Of a stretch of 63,216 bases of DNA, positions 32,984-46,189 are shown one piece after another. Position 1 is the stretch's first letter. Every line of letters starts with the position of its first letter. Under the pieces are notes generated by a model. That model searched no databases. It was not told the DNA's origin and saw only the letters and a program-made list of their open reading frames with translations. A program made the translations under genes and the position numbers. The stretch is from Pigoraptor vietnamica (taxonomy: Eukaryota; Opisthokonta; Filasterea): assembly GCA_943704525.1 (NCBI GenBank), contig CALSCQ010002773.1, positions 1 through 63,216 of the forward strand. Direction: 5' to 3'.

Positions 32984-35900
32984 ATGGAGGGAGTTGTATT
33001 TACGCCCGCCGTGGCTTCCAATGGAGGCGTGGCGGATGGCGGCGTGGAACGGCGCGCGCTCAACACGAACAGGGTGTTTGTGGGCGTCGAGTACCCCGGT
33101 GAGCTTGTGTGATGTGGTCGCTTAAATCCGACACGAGAATGCGCGAATGCGTTCGATTCACACAACCGCTCTCGCACAGGATATGTGGTCAACCAAGATG
33201 CGGCCATTGCGAGCCTTGGCGGCATGCGCGCAATTGAGAAGGTTTGAGTGGATGACACTCTTGCTTTGTTTCATTGTCAAGTGGATTTGCCATCTCACAA
33301 TCAAAGTGACATGTCCGTACCTTCGCAAGAGCATGGGCCGACAGGCGCTTGTGTCTTCTCTCTGTGTTTGGAGTCGATGGACTCAAGCCAGTGACTTAAG
33401 CTGATCCGACGTGTCTGTCCTGTGCGGCCCACCTTTCGACAGTGTGTCGCTGACATCTGCCCCTGCGCACAGAGCGTTGCCAACACAACAGTCCCCCTCG
33501 AGATGTCCCTCCGTCCCGGCGACCCGCAGAGTCACGGCCCAAAAACACGCGTGCGCGACGATGCCAAGCTCCTGCTGAGGGTCACTACGCCGCGCGGACA
33601 GCCGAAGGGCGCCTCGTTCGCGACGGATATAGTCGGCGTCATCCACAAGTCGTTTAGATTTGACAGTGAGTATCGCTTGCGGCATGTTGTGGAACACGTC
33701 TCGTCGTCAGCCGAGTAGCCTTGGGTCTCTATAATGGACTCCATCCGCACTGTGCGTTACGATCGCACCGCATCCGTGTAGTATTCCGCTGCTTGATGTT
33801 ATACGTACTCGTCTCGACTGACTTTCTCTCCATTTCCGCGACTGCTTCCTTTTGGCGTCAGATCCCGCAGACTTCCAGTTCATTCCGTCGACCATGCTGC
33901 GGGACCCTTCGAGTGTGCACATGCTTGGTGAGCAGAACGCCGTTGCACGTTCTCACATTTCGCTGACTTCTCCCTCCTCCATCCAATTTTCTTGCGCATC
34001 TAAGTTGCGCTACTCACGCAATTCTCATGGGGCGACCTTCCTTCTTATGTTTTTTTTTTTTTTTTTTTTTTTTTTGGCGGCTGTTGGGCTCGCTTTCTCT
34101 CTCCTCTCTTTTGAACAATATCTGCCTCGGTCGTGATGCCGTGTGGAACACATACGCCCCTCAGCACCAAGCTTACAAAAACTTGGGATGGCGTTGTTCC
34201 GGAGTCCACCACACCCTCTGATGCGCCAATGTCTTGTGCCGCAGGGTCGAGGCTAGACCTTCTCCCGCCCATGTTCGCACGCCAGAGGTTACAGCAGTAC
34301 AGGTGCGTACGTGCCCCAAGTGTTGTGATCACACCCGCTGCCACTTCTCGCACGGTGGCAGCAGTCCACAATTGTGCATTTATAACGAGTCTCGCCCTCC
34401 ACCTAATTCCCTTCCCTCTGATGTCGGCAGATTCGACGACAACACTCTCATCACGAAGGAGCTGCGCCACGTGGCTGCAGTGAGTGCATTGGCGTATGTC
34501 AACTGCCTCTTTTACTTCAAGTTCTTGCTGAGTCGCCCTTTCCGCAGGACGGACCCATGCGCCGCAAGACGCGCGAGTTTTCCGTGAGGATCGTCGAGGG
34601 TGCGTGTAAGAGCATCTCTTGTGCTCTGTTTGAAGCATGGGTCCGTTGGTACCATTAATTTCTGTTGACGAGATTCGTTCGTGCCTCATTTTGTTTCCTA
34701 TCGCAGGCCAAGAGACCGAAATACCTCCTGCACTGACGGCGACAGAGCTCGCGGAGCTTCCCGAAAGTGCCAAGGTTTTTCAAAAGGTGCGCTCAAGTGT
34801 CGAACTGTGGCATTCGGGAAATCGACCGATTGTCTTGTCTGAAGTTTGTCTATCCTGTGCACTCACACCACAAACTCAAAAGTCTTAACCAATTTGCGTG
34901 CGTCAAATTGTGTGGCAGCTGTTCGACCAGCGGCCAATGTGGACGTCCGAGGGTGTCCGCAACCACGTCCTGTTCACCGACATCCCCGAGTTTTACCGGT
35001 CTGTTGTTGTTATCCGCGCGCAAATGTTGTGTGTGCAACTATGTCGTCACTCTCGATCTGCGCTTGTTTGGGCGTGTGCATGTAAGCGAGATATTGTGTG
35101 GACGTACGCAACCGCACATGATGGTGCGCGCTAATACGTGAGTGTCATATCGCAGAATGCTCCGGAAGGTGGCGTATCGGTTTGGTAACGGGCCGTGGGG
35201 GCGCGTGTGGGTCCGCCGCGGGTTCAATCCCTTGCTCCCCTCCGAGAAGGAGACGGCGGTTCGGTACGTTGTCTCTGAATAGTGTTTTGCATCGCTTTGT
35301 GTATTGCTGAACGAATAAGACTGGCTGATAGAGCGTTGGAATTGACTGATCGTCTTTTGCGTTGGGCACCCGAGAATTCTCCAATTGCCTCTCCGCGTGT
35401 GTTTGTTCATTCGATTCATAACGGCTGATGTGTGCATTTTTTTTTATCTGCGGCGCAGGCTGCAGTGCATCGACTTCAGGACGTCGCACCATACCGACGC
35501 GCAAGTTCGACTCCCGCGACCGCTCGCTTCCCACGGGGACAAGGAGCACTTGGCGCGCAAGCGAGTGCGCTCAAAGTGCGTAGTCACACTCTCCAGCGTC
35601 ATTTACTCACACACATTCCATTTGTCCAGTTTCCGATTTTTTTGATGTGTGTTTTTGCGTTTTCATTCTCCCGTTGCGCGCGACACTGCAGGCGGACCAT
35701 ACTGCCCAACCCCAATCCGGGCAAGTCGCACATCTTCGAAGACGTGCACCAGTTGAAGCACGCGAGTTGCTTCTTCCTTCTCGCCGACATCACGGCGCCG
35801 GCGGTCAAGGCCATCGTGGACGCGATCGTGCCAACCGAAACGCTCACGGTATGGGTCTTGCGCTCACGTGAGCGTCGTGTTTGTCGCCGTGAAAATCGAT

Positions 35901-36603
35901 AGTGGAGTCGATCGTGTTCTAACCCACGTATGGTCGACGTTCGTGTCGCTTCTCTCAGAAATTCGGATGGATCGACGAGGCCACATTCCGCCAAATCCGC
36001 GACCTCATGCTCAACAAGCCCGCTCGCACCGCCACCGCGAATAGGGGTGGCGAGGCCTTACGCGGTGCGTTCCAGAAGTGTGATGTTTTTCAATCGCCTA
36101 ATGCACTTTCGATTTTTGCACTCATCTCTGATCACGAAATTGCGGCAGGCGTTTACGCACCCCGATTCAGGGAGCCTCAGGTGGGTTTGGTCTCTTGTGG
36201 TGGAGTAATTGCAAGCGCCATTAACCCTCGCGACAATTTTTGTTTTGGTGCCATTGATCGATCTCTCTTCCTCCCTCAGGTCAACGAAGCGGATGCGGGA
36301 TCCGAGGGTCTGCATGGAGGTGCGCCTGCGTGCCGTGCACTATGCGGTACATTGTCATGAGGGCGTTGGCTGTTCTTCGCCGAATGTATCCTTACTCTCA
36401 ACGTGCTCGCAGCTGGTGAAGAGCACCACCCACAAACGACCGATGGCGCTGAGCACATGGACCACGACGCCGACGACCACCCTTACGAACCTCCCGACAC
36501 GGACATGGAGAGGGGAATGTACACGGACGTGGGCGAGAGTGACGGGTATGAGCTGCTCGATGAGGACAGTGACAACGAGAGCGTCGAAGGGGACGACGAC
36601 TAG
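32984..36603 (+). CDS. GTF3C5: TFIIIC subunit, GTF3C5 / tau95 family
   Basis: Part of the factor that binds the A box of tRNA and 5S genes for RNA polymerase III. Sixteen exons: 32984-33098, 33180-33241, 33473-33665, 33862-33927, 34245-34302, 34431-34479, 34548-34599, 34707-34786, 34919-34998, 35156-35263, 35459-35575, 35692-35848, 35959-36064, 36149-36180, 36280-36319, 36413-36603; 501 aa. Every join keeps phase. Family-like segments: N-terminal FVGVEYPGYVVNQDAAIASL, MSLRPGDPQSHG with KLLLRVTTP, VFQKLFDQRPMWTSEGV, and the GPWGRVWVRRGFNPL motif (GTF3C5 has GPWRSLWIRFGYDP). The C-terminus is acidic (YELLDEDSDNESVEGDDD), as in yeast tau95. Exons are as short as 32 nt. Confidence 0.85.
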
Positions 36604-36780
36604 CCGACGCCCCGGCCATGCCTGTGAGACTTTGCCTATTGTGTGCACAGATGAAACGCTCTTTCCACTCGACTTTGGCTCCAAGTGCTAGATTGTTGCG
36701 AATGCAACGCAGACCTGTTCGGTGTGTTATAATCATATTATTCTGATGTGCACACTTTCGCCCGCACGTCCTCCGCACAT

Positions 36781-38942
36781 TCACGCGTAGAGATTGAGGG
36801 CGCCCGAATCGCTACCGATAAGCATGAGTTGGTTGTGGGGCAATAGTGACAGCGACGTCACGCTGCCGCGCACGTGCTCCGAACGCAGCTTGATCGACGT
36901 GAACGTTGCGTTGGTGCTCTGCAGATATGACAGGAACTGCCATTAGAGACCAATTCTGAACTCCCAACGCAGACAGACGAGCATACACCAACTTGAAGAC
37001 AGCAAAAACAAAACAAAACAATGCGTCGCAAGGCACACACGTCGCAGGCAAACACAACTCCCAGACTGCATATGTTCCAAGAAAACACGGGGCGATCACC
37101 GCCGCGTTCCCACCTGCTTGTCCAGTGACGCGTGGATGCCCATGCGATTGCTCGTGGACATGGAGAAGATCTCCTTCTTGGACGTCTCAAAGCACTGCAC
37201 GGGGTCCGTGTGCCCTGCGCAGTCGCGTGTAATCCCATGCATAAGTCTCACTCACCGTGCACACTTCACACCCAAAGAGAGACAGACACTCGCGCACGCC
37301 CACAACTGCGAGGTGAATTGCACAGAACGACACTCCCAAGACGCACACATGCCACATAGAGATACTCCGATCCGCACGCAGGCACACACCCTTGAAGAGC
37401 TTTCCCTGGCCGGCCTTGTGCACCGACCACATGCACAACGAATGGTCCGCCGAAGCCGAAATGAGCGAGTGCTCGGAAAAGGCCTTGAGCTGTGAGCGGA
37501 TACGAACAAGCTCGCACGTGTTAGGCACACATGCAATCACACATCGCCAGACAACACTGCGCAGCCACAAAATATAAAGAGTGCTCTCGCTGTCCTCGCC
37601 GCATGTTTCAAGCACACTTGCAACCGCACATCACCACACCAACACTGCGCAGCAACAAGCGGAAACCGCTGCTGCGCACCTGCACCACTTCGGCCTCGTG
37701 CTTCTTCCACGACGCCTGCAACAGACCCGTGCGGAGATCAAGCAGCGAAATGTTGCCCGACGAAAAGCCGACTGCAATCCAGTTCTGCGCGGGGTCCACC
37801 GCAAGGCACCGGATCACGCCTGCGCGGACGCAGGGACAAAGAGACATTCAATCGCGAGGGCAATTGAAATAAAAGTGCGACGATCCAGTTCAGCCTAATC
37901 CACAAATGGATTGTCAGTACACGGAGATGCGACTCACCCGTGGCGACGGAGCTCACGCGCCAGTCATGCACAAAGCGGCTGTTGCGGAGGTCCATGAACC
38001 GCAGCGTAGAGTCGCTGAGTGCGGCAACGACAAACCGCCGCGTGGGAATTGGCTGAATGGCCACCATCGCGTTCTTGCCGGTGTCAAACTGCTGGAAACA
38101 CAGGCCAACCTCCGTCTCCCACACCTGACAGACGCACGTGTGAAGCGGTGAGTGATTAAATGCGAGTGAACGGGCACCAAGTTGCAAAACAGCAATGCAA
38201 ATGCGGGGCAACGGAGAGTAACCTCATCCCCGACGGATCTGTCCAGACATAGGTCACATGCGAGATGGGCGCAGTGCGGACAGGGGCGCACTGGGCGCAC
38301 TGGGCACTCACGTGCATCGAGCCGTCGCACGACATGATGAGGCGCGTGTTCTCCGGCACTGGGTGTACGTTGAAGACAGTCTTGCGGTGGCCAGAGTACG
38401 TCCGCCGACACATCAGCTCGGGGGCGCCGCCGTCGTTTGCGCTCTCCAGAGACCACAGGCGGACTGTGCGGTCCTTGCTTCCCGTGAGGAAGACGTGCTC
38501 GTTGTCGAACGCGCTGATGCACTTGATGCTCGCTTGGTGTGCTGCAAGGGGTCGGGATTAGGTTACATGAATGCATAATTGGCGCATACCATGGTGCGGA
38601 GATGCGCAAACAAGGAGGCGCTGTTCTGAGGGGCTGTTGTCGTGACCCAAGTTCTATTGCTCACCCTTGTAGGACTGAAGGCGAAGGTCGTGGAAGGAGA
38701 AGCCCGAGTTGCGTGCGGCCGGACCTGCGTGCGTGCACATACACTTGACCGATTAATCGGCCAAATCGCCACTGAAGGGGAACGGAGGAGCGCCGCACAA
38801 GCGCCACACATGTACCTGTCTGCGCCACAAAGTACTCGTGGTAGCTCGAGGCAGTCGACAGGTCATCGCACGTTTCACTGCGATAGAGTTGACAGTTTAG
38901 CGGAAACTGCCACGAGGCGCTTTCACGCACGCACGCACGCAT

Positions 38943-39012
<70 letters not shown>

Positions 39013-42000
39013 TCACTCACTCACCATCGCTCCTCGCTCATGCGCAGAGCCTTCAGGTCAAAGTTCGCGCTCTCCGGAAGCTCCACCACACTGTCTGCCT
39101 CCCACACGCCATTTGCGTCCACGGGCGAAGTGTCGCTGCCACCGGGGCTGTCGGACGCTGCCGGCCTCGGGTTGTTCATGTGATCGTACATGAGCTGCTC
39201 GACAAGCGCGTTGTTGGGAATCAAACGCCGCATCGACTCCTGGCCAATAAGCCGGCAGAACGTCTGGTACACATAGCACGCCATCTCGGGCGTGTACACG
39301 TCGTACAGGTCCTCCGCGAGCGCCGTGCCGTCGCCGTTGGCCGCGCCGTCCGCAGGAACGGCCTCGGACGGAGGCTGTTTGGGCCGTGGACCCCCTGGAG
39401 ACGGCGGCGGGCCATCGCTGCCGCTGCGCGCGGAGCGCGAGTCGTGCACAAACTCGAACCCATGGAAGAAGACGCGGAGGGTGGGGATGATGTGGTCGAT
39501 CGAGAAGCTGCGGCCGCCCTTCTGACCGAGGCGCACAAAAAATTCCGCGATGCGCCGGCAGAGAAGCCACCGGCCGCCCTCCCCAAACGACGACGACGCG
39601 AGCTGCAGGCAGCGCAGGATCAGCCGAATGACCTTGTCGCTGCACTCCTCGACAAACTCGGAGAGGTTGTGCCGCTCAATCCGCAGCCCCGCGCGCGTCA
39701 GCAGCCACACGAGATTGCACAAGAGCCACCCATTCTTCGCGGAGACCTTGCCGGCCGTCGAGCTGACGATCGAAGCCGCGTGAGAGAGGTATATCTCGTA
39801 GACGAACTCGTCCCCAAAGCGCGCAGCGAAGAACAGCAGCGTCTGCACGACGTGGCCGCGGCGTGGCGCGGAGAGGTGTCGCAGGAGCGGCCGTGTCACG
39901 TGTTTCGCCGTCACAATCGCACCCAACTCGCCGCCCAGCTGCTGCAACGACTGCGCTGCCTGTGCGGCGACGGACGCGTTCGGATGGACAATTCCGTCGA
40001 TGATTGGCGGGAGAACGTGCTCGAGAAATGCGCCGAGGCCGAACGTCTGCATCAGCGTCTGGATAAACTCAAAGCGAAGCAGGCGTTCCTGTAGCGTCAC
40101 GTCGCCCTGTGCCTCGAAGAGGGTGAGGAGGGGCTTTAGCATGACGGAACGCGTGCGCCGCATCCCGAGCTTAGCCGCGAGGTGCGCGAACGAGTCGAGC
40201 GCCTGCGTGCGCGTGACGGGACACGCGTACAGCTGGAGCACAAAGGGAAGGAGCAGCTGGAAGCCCTCCTCAGGGATCTCGAGGAGCTCAGGGACGCACT
40301 CGACGGCCAGCGCCATCCGACCCTCCCACGACGCGGCCTGGAAGAACGAAAGAAACTCGTACAGCTGCGGAAAGTAGTCCGGAAACGCAATTCCACGCCC
40401 CGGGCACGGCGGTGCCAGCAGTGTCTGGGCCGACGGCGGGCGCTTCTTCGCCTGCGCCCCAGTCGCCTGCGCGCTCGCAGAGTCCGCGCCGTCGGCAACA
40501 CTGCCGCCAGCAAGACCGTCCCTCAGAATTGCACCGACGGCCTCCCTCATCGACGCCGGCAACTCGTGCACGTGTTGAAGAAAGATGCGCGCCAGTTCGC
40601 CCTGCGTGAACGGATAGTCGTCCGCCTCGGGCACGTACAGAGGCCGCGAGCGAACCCTGTCGCCAAGGTACATCTCGCACACGACGAGCCCAAAGCACAA
40701 CATGTCGTACGCGCAGCGCTCCTCAAACGAAGACACGCGCTCGTACGCCGTCGTTCCGGACCGTGCCGCCGCGGGAATGCCCTCCGAGCCCTTCCGAGGG
40801 CTCGCTTCGCGCTCCGCACCGACGCCGGTGCGCTGGTAAAAATCCTGCACGACATTCGGCCGCGCGTCGTCGTCGAGAGAGGGGTCGACCTGCGCCCACC
40901 CCGTCGTATCGCCGGAGGCCTCGTCTGCTCCCTTCTGCATGACCTCTGTGCGCGTCCTGGACAGTCTCGCGCCCCCGCACGCAGCCGAGAACGAGCCCAC
41001 GTGCTCCTGGTGGTAGAGGCGATCCACGATGCCAGCCCCGGAGGGTTGGTTGCCCGTGGGTGCGCTCGCGTTTGCCGCCGATCCCGACGCGCTGTTCGAC
41101 CCTCCAAAGAACTGCGACGTGCCCATGGTCGTCGGCGTCGGCACCGCAGACTCGGACGCGCGGGGGCCATCGCCGGGCTGTCCTGGCTTCCGCGGTGGCT
41201 GCGTGATGGACGACGGGCGACCGCTGCTCGGCGCCGCCGACGGCACCGCGGACGCAGAAAGACCCGCGGGAAAGTCACGTGGCGTCGAGACAATCGACGG
41301 CGTCTGCGGCTCGCTCGCGGCGTCGATGGGCTGGAAGGCACTTCCCGGCAGCGGCGAGTCGATGGGAGACGGCGGCACCTGCGACGGCTGAGAGACCGGC
41401 GCAATCTTCTTGGTGATGGCCGCGCGCGCCTTGCCAAACACCTTGCCGAGTCCGTACATGTCTCCCGACGGTACCTTCTCTTTGTCCGCTGCCGCCGGCG
41501 CTGTTCCGCCGCTGGATTCCTTCGTGGCTCCGCCTCCATAGAAGAACGAAGACTGCGGCACTGTTCCGCCGGCAGGTGCTGGATCGCGCACCAATTGCTG
41601 AATCTCGCGATGCAGTTGCTGCACCTGCGGGGACGTCTTCTCCTGAGATCCTCCCGGGACTATCGCGGTCGTCTGGGCTGGAAGCTCCTTCACGCTTGCG
41701 CTGTCGAGCACCGCGCCAGTGCGTGCGTCTGCGTTGCTGCTTCGCGCAGAAGTTGCGGCGGCAATGCTGGCAAGCGCGCCCGAGGCGACACTGGACACGG
41801 TGTCCGCGGACTCCCTTCGTCGCGACACAGCCTTCTCCGCGGCATACCTGGGCAGACACACACAATGTTGGAAATGGCCGCTCATAACAAAACACGAACT
41901 GGTCGCCACACGCACACGCACACGGACACGCACACGGACACGCACATACACGCACACACACACACCTGTGCGCGGGAGACGGGACGCGCGGCGGGTGGGG

Positions 42001-44217
42001 ATGGTGGAAGAGCTGCACGACGCCGTGGTTGATCGGATTTTTGTGCTGGTCGACGAGCGACAGAAATACGTTCTTCGCCTTGACGGCGGACCGCCCCGTG
42101 AGCTTGTAACCGAAGGTGAGGTCGATCCAGTGGTGCAGGTGCTCCGAGACGTGGTCGCTCTCGAGCGCCCGCATGTGCTTCTCGACAAAATCGCGCGGCC
42201 CCACGGCCCATCGCGGCACCTCGAGGTCCGGCATGTCGTCGTGCACAGACTCGAATATCGACGGGTCCGTGTAAAACTCCGGGATGCACTCGTCTGGCGT
42301 CCACTCGTACATGCGCTGCATGCTGCTCGGATACTCGTTCGGCTCCCACTTGGCCCGCACGTAGCGGCACAGGACGGCGCGGGGCGTGCGGCGCGCGAGG
42401 TAGACGTGGTACGTCACTTCGCTCAGCACTTCGGTAATGTGGTGCGGCGTCGAGCTGTCGTACGTAATGTCCAACTGCTGGTCGCCCTTGTTAAGGCGAA
42501 ACTTCGTCCTGCCGAGCTCTCGCCAGCCGTCGTTCGGTCGCGTGAAGTCGAGGACCCACGGCAGCACGGGGTGGTAGTTGGGATCGCCGACGCGACGGCC
42601 TCCGAGGCGGTTCAGCAGCATGAGATAGCGGAAGTTGCCCAGCGTCCCGTTGAGCCACATTTCGAGCACGCGCGCAAGGTCACCGTACAGCCGAACGCCC
42701 ACGGTCGGCTCCACCCCAAACGAGCTCTTCGCTGTTTCCACGGCGCTTGCGACGCGCACGGGAGGGTCCGGCCATCGCAGCGGTGGAGGGCTGCACGAAG
42801 GGCCAGAGAGTCGCACCCAGAGGTTTTCGTCAATGAGAATCGACTGCGGGCGGAGTGAGCCGTGCGTGACGCCGTTGGCGTGCATGAACTGGAGCACGCG
42901 GAGAATTTGGTACAGCACAAAGAGGCCCTTGGCGTGGCTGCCGGAGAAGATCGCCGGGCTGAACCGCAGAATGTCGCCGAGGGAGTTCGGAATGTACGGC
43001 GAGATGAAGAAGAAGGCGCGCTCCGTCTCGACCACGGCCGTCAGAGGTATCATGTTCGGGTGCGTGCTCGCGCCCACGGGCATCGTAAACTCTCCAACGC
43101 CGATAAAGTCGCTGCGCGCGACGCCGTACGTCGCGGGCTCCTTGCTCGTGCCAAGCGCCGAGTCCGATTGCGACGCCTGCAGCGAAGCGCCACCAGTACG
43201 ACGATCGAGCCGGTCGATCGCCGAGATCACCGCCGCCCCTTCGCACATGACGCCCACGAGATTCGACACAAAGTCCCCTAGGGACGACTGCAGCGCGTAC
43301 CCCTGGCTCGGCAAGGGGGGCGCGGGCGTAGCGGCCGTTTGCAACGCATCCGCACGCGATGCCGACGCGGTGAGCGAGTTTGTCTGCGCCACGGACGGCT
43401 GCGAGGACGATCCCGTTGACGACGGGGGAAGCCACGACTTGACGTGCTGCGACCGAGCGCTGCCGCCGCCACCGTAGACGAGCAACGCGGGACCGTATAG
43501 ATTCGACTCGAGGAGGAATTGCGCTAGAAGGGACTCGTCGTCCTGCGGCGGTTCCGTCGGCGGGAACACCTTCGGGCTGTATCACGAACAGAGGAATATG
43601 AAAAATTACGACGCGTTTCACACCATGCATGTGCGGGCTTTGCAGAGCAATGCAAGAGTGCGCAAAGAATGCCCAGCACATCTACGTCGCACCCCATCAG
43701 ACGCACCGTCGCACTGTCTCAAAGGGTCGCTCCCCGGCCACCCGTCGCACGTCCGTCACCACGCAGGCGTCGTCCTTCACGAGAATGCGCACGGCCACCC
43801 GCTCAAACGGCGGATCGACGCGCCCACGAGACGGCTGCACAAGCAGGGTGAGATCAGCCAAATCATAGTCGGTTTCGGCAAAGTTCCGCTGGGGAAGGGC
43901 TTGCGGCGGACTCAGCTGCCGTCGCGCCAGCAAATCGCGCAGCCAACCCTCGTGCAGCTGCACACAAAATGAACACGTTAACAACAGCGACCTCGGCAAT
44001 TGACCACTCCCAGCCCCAACTTTCAACACGATGGCATTCTCTAAAATAAGATGCAGCATCGGGTCGGTGACACAGCACGAAGTCTCCCCAGACCCACCAG
44101 GCAGCACATAACCGTCCCGTTCTCCTCCGGCGCAAAACACGGCCGGGTCGCAAGCGGGCCGAGCAGCCCCTCGCGGAGCAGCGCATTCGCCGCATCCACA
44201 GAGAGGCGCTGGCCCAT
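36781..44217 (-). CDS. WDR81: WDR81-like BEACH-WD40 protein
   Basis: Twelve exons: 44217-44098, 43957-43707, 43576-41966, 41847-39025, 38877-38816, 38724-38665, 38541-38312, 38124-37938, 37819-37680, 37489-37390, 37214-37114, 36918-36781; 1940 aa, close to human WDR81. In animals WDR81 with WDR91 lowers endosomal PI3P and drives early-to-late endosome conversion. Visible parts: a kinase-like fragment (HANGVTHGSLRPQSILIDEN, degenerate catalytic loop) before a BEACH domain at about 455-660 (YHPVLPWVLDFTRPNDGW, SEVTYHVYLARRT, WTPDECIPEFYTD, DHVSEHLHHWIDLTFGYKLT); then a region with CAYDMLCFGLVVCEMYLGD, helical repeats, and about six C-terminal WD40 blades (GHRKTVFNVHPVPEN, VIRCLAVDPAQNWIAVGFSS, SLLPHNQLMLIGSDSGAL). 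Exon 4 alone is 2.8 kb. Confidence 0.9.
38941..39012. repeat. (CA)n microsatellite in WDR81 intron 4
   Basis: About 35 CA units, continuous with CACT repeats up to 39024. On the sense strand the donor reads GTGAGTGAGTGAGTGAGTGT and runs straight into (GT)n. Confidence 0.95.
41900..41968. repeat. CA-rich tract in WDR81 intron 3
   Basis: CACACG/CACACGGA variants; on the sense strand GT repeats start at the donor itself (AG|GTGTGTGTGT at 41965). Confidence 0.85.
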
Positions 44218-44731
44218 GGCGGAAAAGTACGGGCGGTGCCCCCGCGAAGGCCAGATGGGGTCAAATCACACGCACATCGCACACCAACGAACAAAGGAGC
44301 TCTATAAAGAGAAGACAGGGAATGCAGGGCACAACAGTCTACATACAGGACAACGTGCGGTGGTTCACACTGGTATTATGTGTAAGTGGGCTGCGTCTCG
44401 AACAACGGCGGGCCGTCAAAAAACTGTTTCACTCTACAGCGACAGAGTTGCTCACAACAGGCAAAAATTACCCGAAATAGTATCATTTCTAATTTGGAAA
44501 TAGATGAAATGTAAAACCATTTATAGAGATATTGTAACCCCAACCTTGACCACGCTCATAACCCTCACCCATGCCTCTACAGCGAGTCGCACTTCCTCGC
44601 TTTGGGCAATGGAATATGCAAGGGAGTGGCTGTTTTGGTTCCGTTGGGAGCAAAACCACTCAAGATCGCAAAACAGTAATCGCCGACATCTTTTTTCGAT
44701 CGCACACTTTACGCATCTTTCACAGAAGAGA
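44218..44731. other. Divergent upstream region, WDR81 (-) and GpsA-type GPDH (+)
   Basis: No gene seen. 44470-44540 is mildly AT-rich. No repeat of note. Confidence 0.35.
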
Positions 44732-46019
44732 ATGTCAGGGAAGAAGGTGGCCGTGTTTGGCGCGGGCTCGTTCGGGACGGCGCTTGCCATGGTGGCATCG
44801 CGCGCCGGTCACAGCGTCGCCATCTACTCGCGTGACCAGGCGCAGGCGGACGCCATCAACGCGACGCACCGCAACCCAAAGTTCATGAAGGAGTTTGAGC
44901 TGCCGCCGAGCATAACGTGCACCACGAGCCTCCCCGACGCCGTCAAGGGCGCGTGCATGATCATCCATGCCATCCCCGCGCAGCGCACGCCAGAGTTTCT
45001 CAAGCGCCACGCGGAGGAGATTCCCAAGGACGTCGTTCTTGTGTCGACGTCGAAGGTGGGGCAGCAGTTCCGTACGCAAAGTGACCACAAGCATGTCGGA
45101 GGGATTGTTGTTGATGGTGGGTGATTATGTTTGTGTGCGTCCAGGGCATCTACGTGGAGACTCAGCAGCTCATGAGCGAGGCGATCCCCGACGCGCTTGG
45201 CCGGCGCGACAAGCTCGCGTACCTCTCCGGCCCTTCGTTTGCGAAGGAGATGCTCCTGAACTTCCCGACGCTCGTCGTGTGCGCTTCCGATAACGAAGAG
45301 GTGGCCATCTTCGTGCAGGGAATGATGTCGTCGCCGCGATTCCGCGTGTACACAACAACGGACGTCGTGGGCGTCGAGCTCGGCGGCTCTCTGAAGAACC
45401 CGCTCGCCATTTGTGCGGGCATTGCGGAGGGGTTGGGCTTCGGCTACAACACCATGGCGGCTCTTATCACTCGGTATGCACTCGTACGGAAGAAGCAGTT
45501 AAACTTAGCCATGTGCGCTTCCTGCGTTTCACATCTCCCTTTGTTGGAGTGCCCACTCACACAGTTAATACTTTCATCCATTCGCAGGGGTTGCTTTGAG
45601 ATGCGAAAGCTGGCGCTTGCCATGGGAGGGCGGCCGGTGCGTGGACGTGTAACCCTCGCTTCCTGTCACGTGATTGAAGCAGCAATTTGTCTGACCCTTC
45701 TATTTACCCGTTGCAGGAGACGCTTGCCGGCCTTTCTGGTGTTGGCGATCTCATGCTCACTGGGTTCGGCAACCTATCGCGCAACCGGACCGTCGGCGTG
45801 CGCCTCGCAAAGGGAGAGACGCTCGAGGCGATCATGGAAAGCATCGGGGAGGCTGTCGAGGGCGTGCCCACGGCGGGCGTCGCTGCCAAACTCGCGGAGC
45901 AGCATGGTCTGGATCTCCCGATTTTCAAAGCGATCAGTCTCATTCTCGAAGGGAAGTTGAAGTGCGCCGAAGCTGTGGACCACCTCATGACGCAGGCGCT
46001 GCGGCACGAGGAGCTTTGA
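44732..46019 (+). CDS. Glycerol-3-phosphate dehydrogenase [NAD(P)+], bacterial GpsA type
   Basis: Interconverts dihydroxyacetone phosphate and glycerol-3-phosphate, supplying phospholipid backbone. Exons 44732-45055, 45145-45473, 45588-45636, 45717-46019; 334 aa, GpsA length. Landmarks: the dinucleotide-binding VFGAGSFGTALAMVASRAGH, LAYLSGPSFAKEMLLNFPT with the GPSFAKE signature, VGVELGGSLKNPLAICAGIA with the catalytic Lys, GFGYNTMAALITRG, and GLSGVGDLMLTGFGNLSRNR. Eukaryotic GPD1 begins with a GSGNWGS motif, so this is the bacterial-type enzyme. It has three normal introns and host-like codon use, so if transferred it is an old transfer. No targeting peptide is visible; SGKK at the N-terminus is cytosol-like. 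Confidence 0.9.
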
Positions 46020-46189
46020 GTGCGGACGCAATGGCGGATTGTGTGGGGAAATTTGCGTGTTGTGAATACAGTACGTGCGGGCACGTGTCAATGCTGGGAC
46101 ATGCTCGATTCGATTTTGAGAGAAAGGGGTTTAGAAACGAATGGCACGCGACGCACACGCACGCATTGCACGCTCTCGCTTGGCTATTT

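Noticed and set aside
39180-42032. Long plus-strand open frames (304 and 616 codons) across 39180-40094 and 40182-42032
   Set aside because: They lie antisense to the conserved WDR81 exon 4 and are Arg-rich with no family motif; GC-rich antisense frames of this kind are expected.
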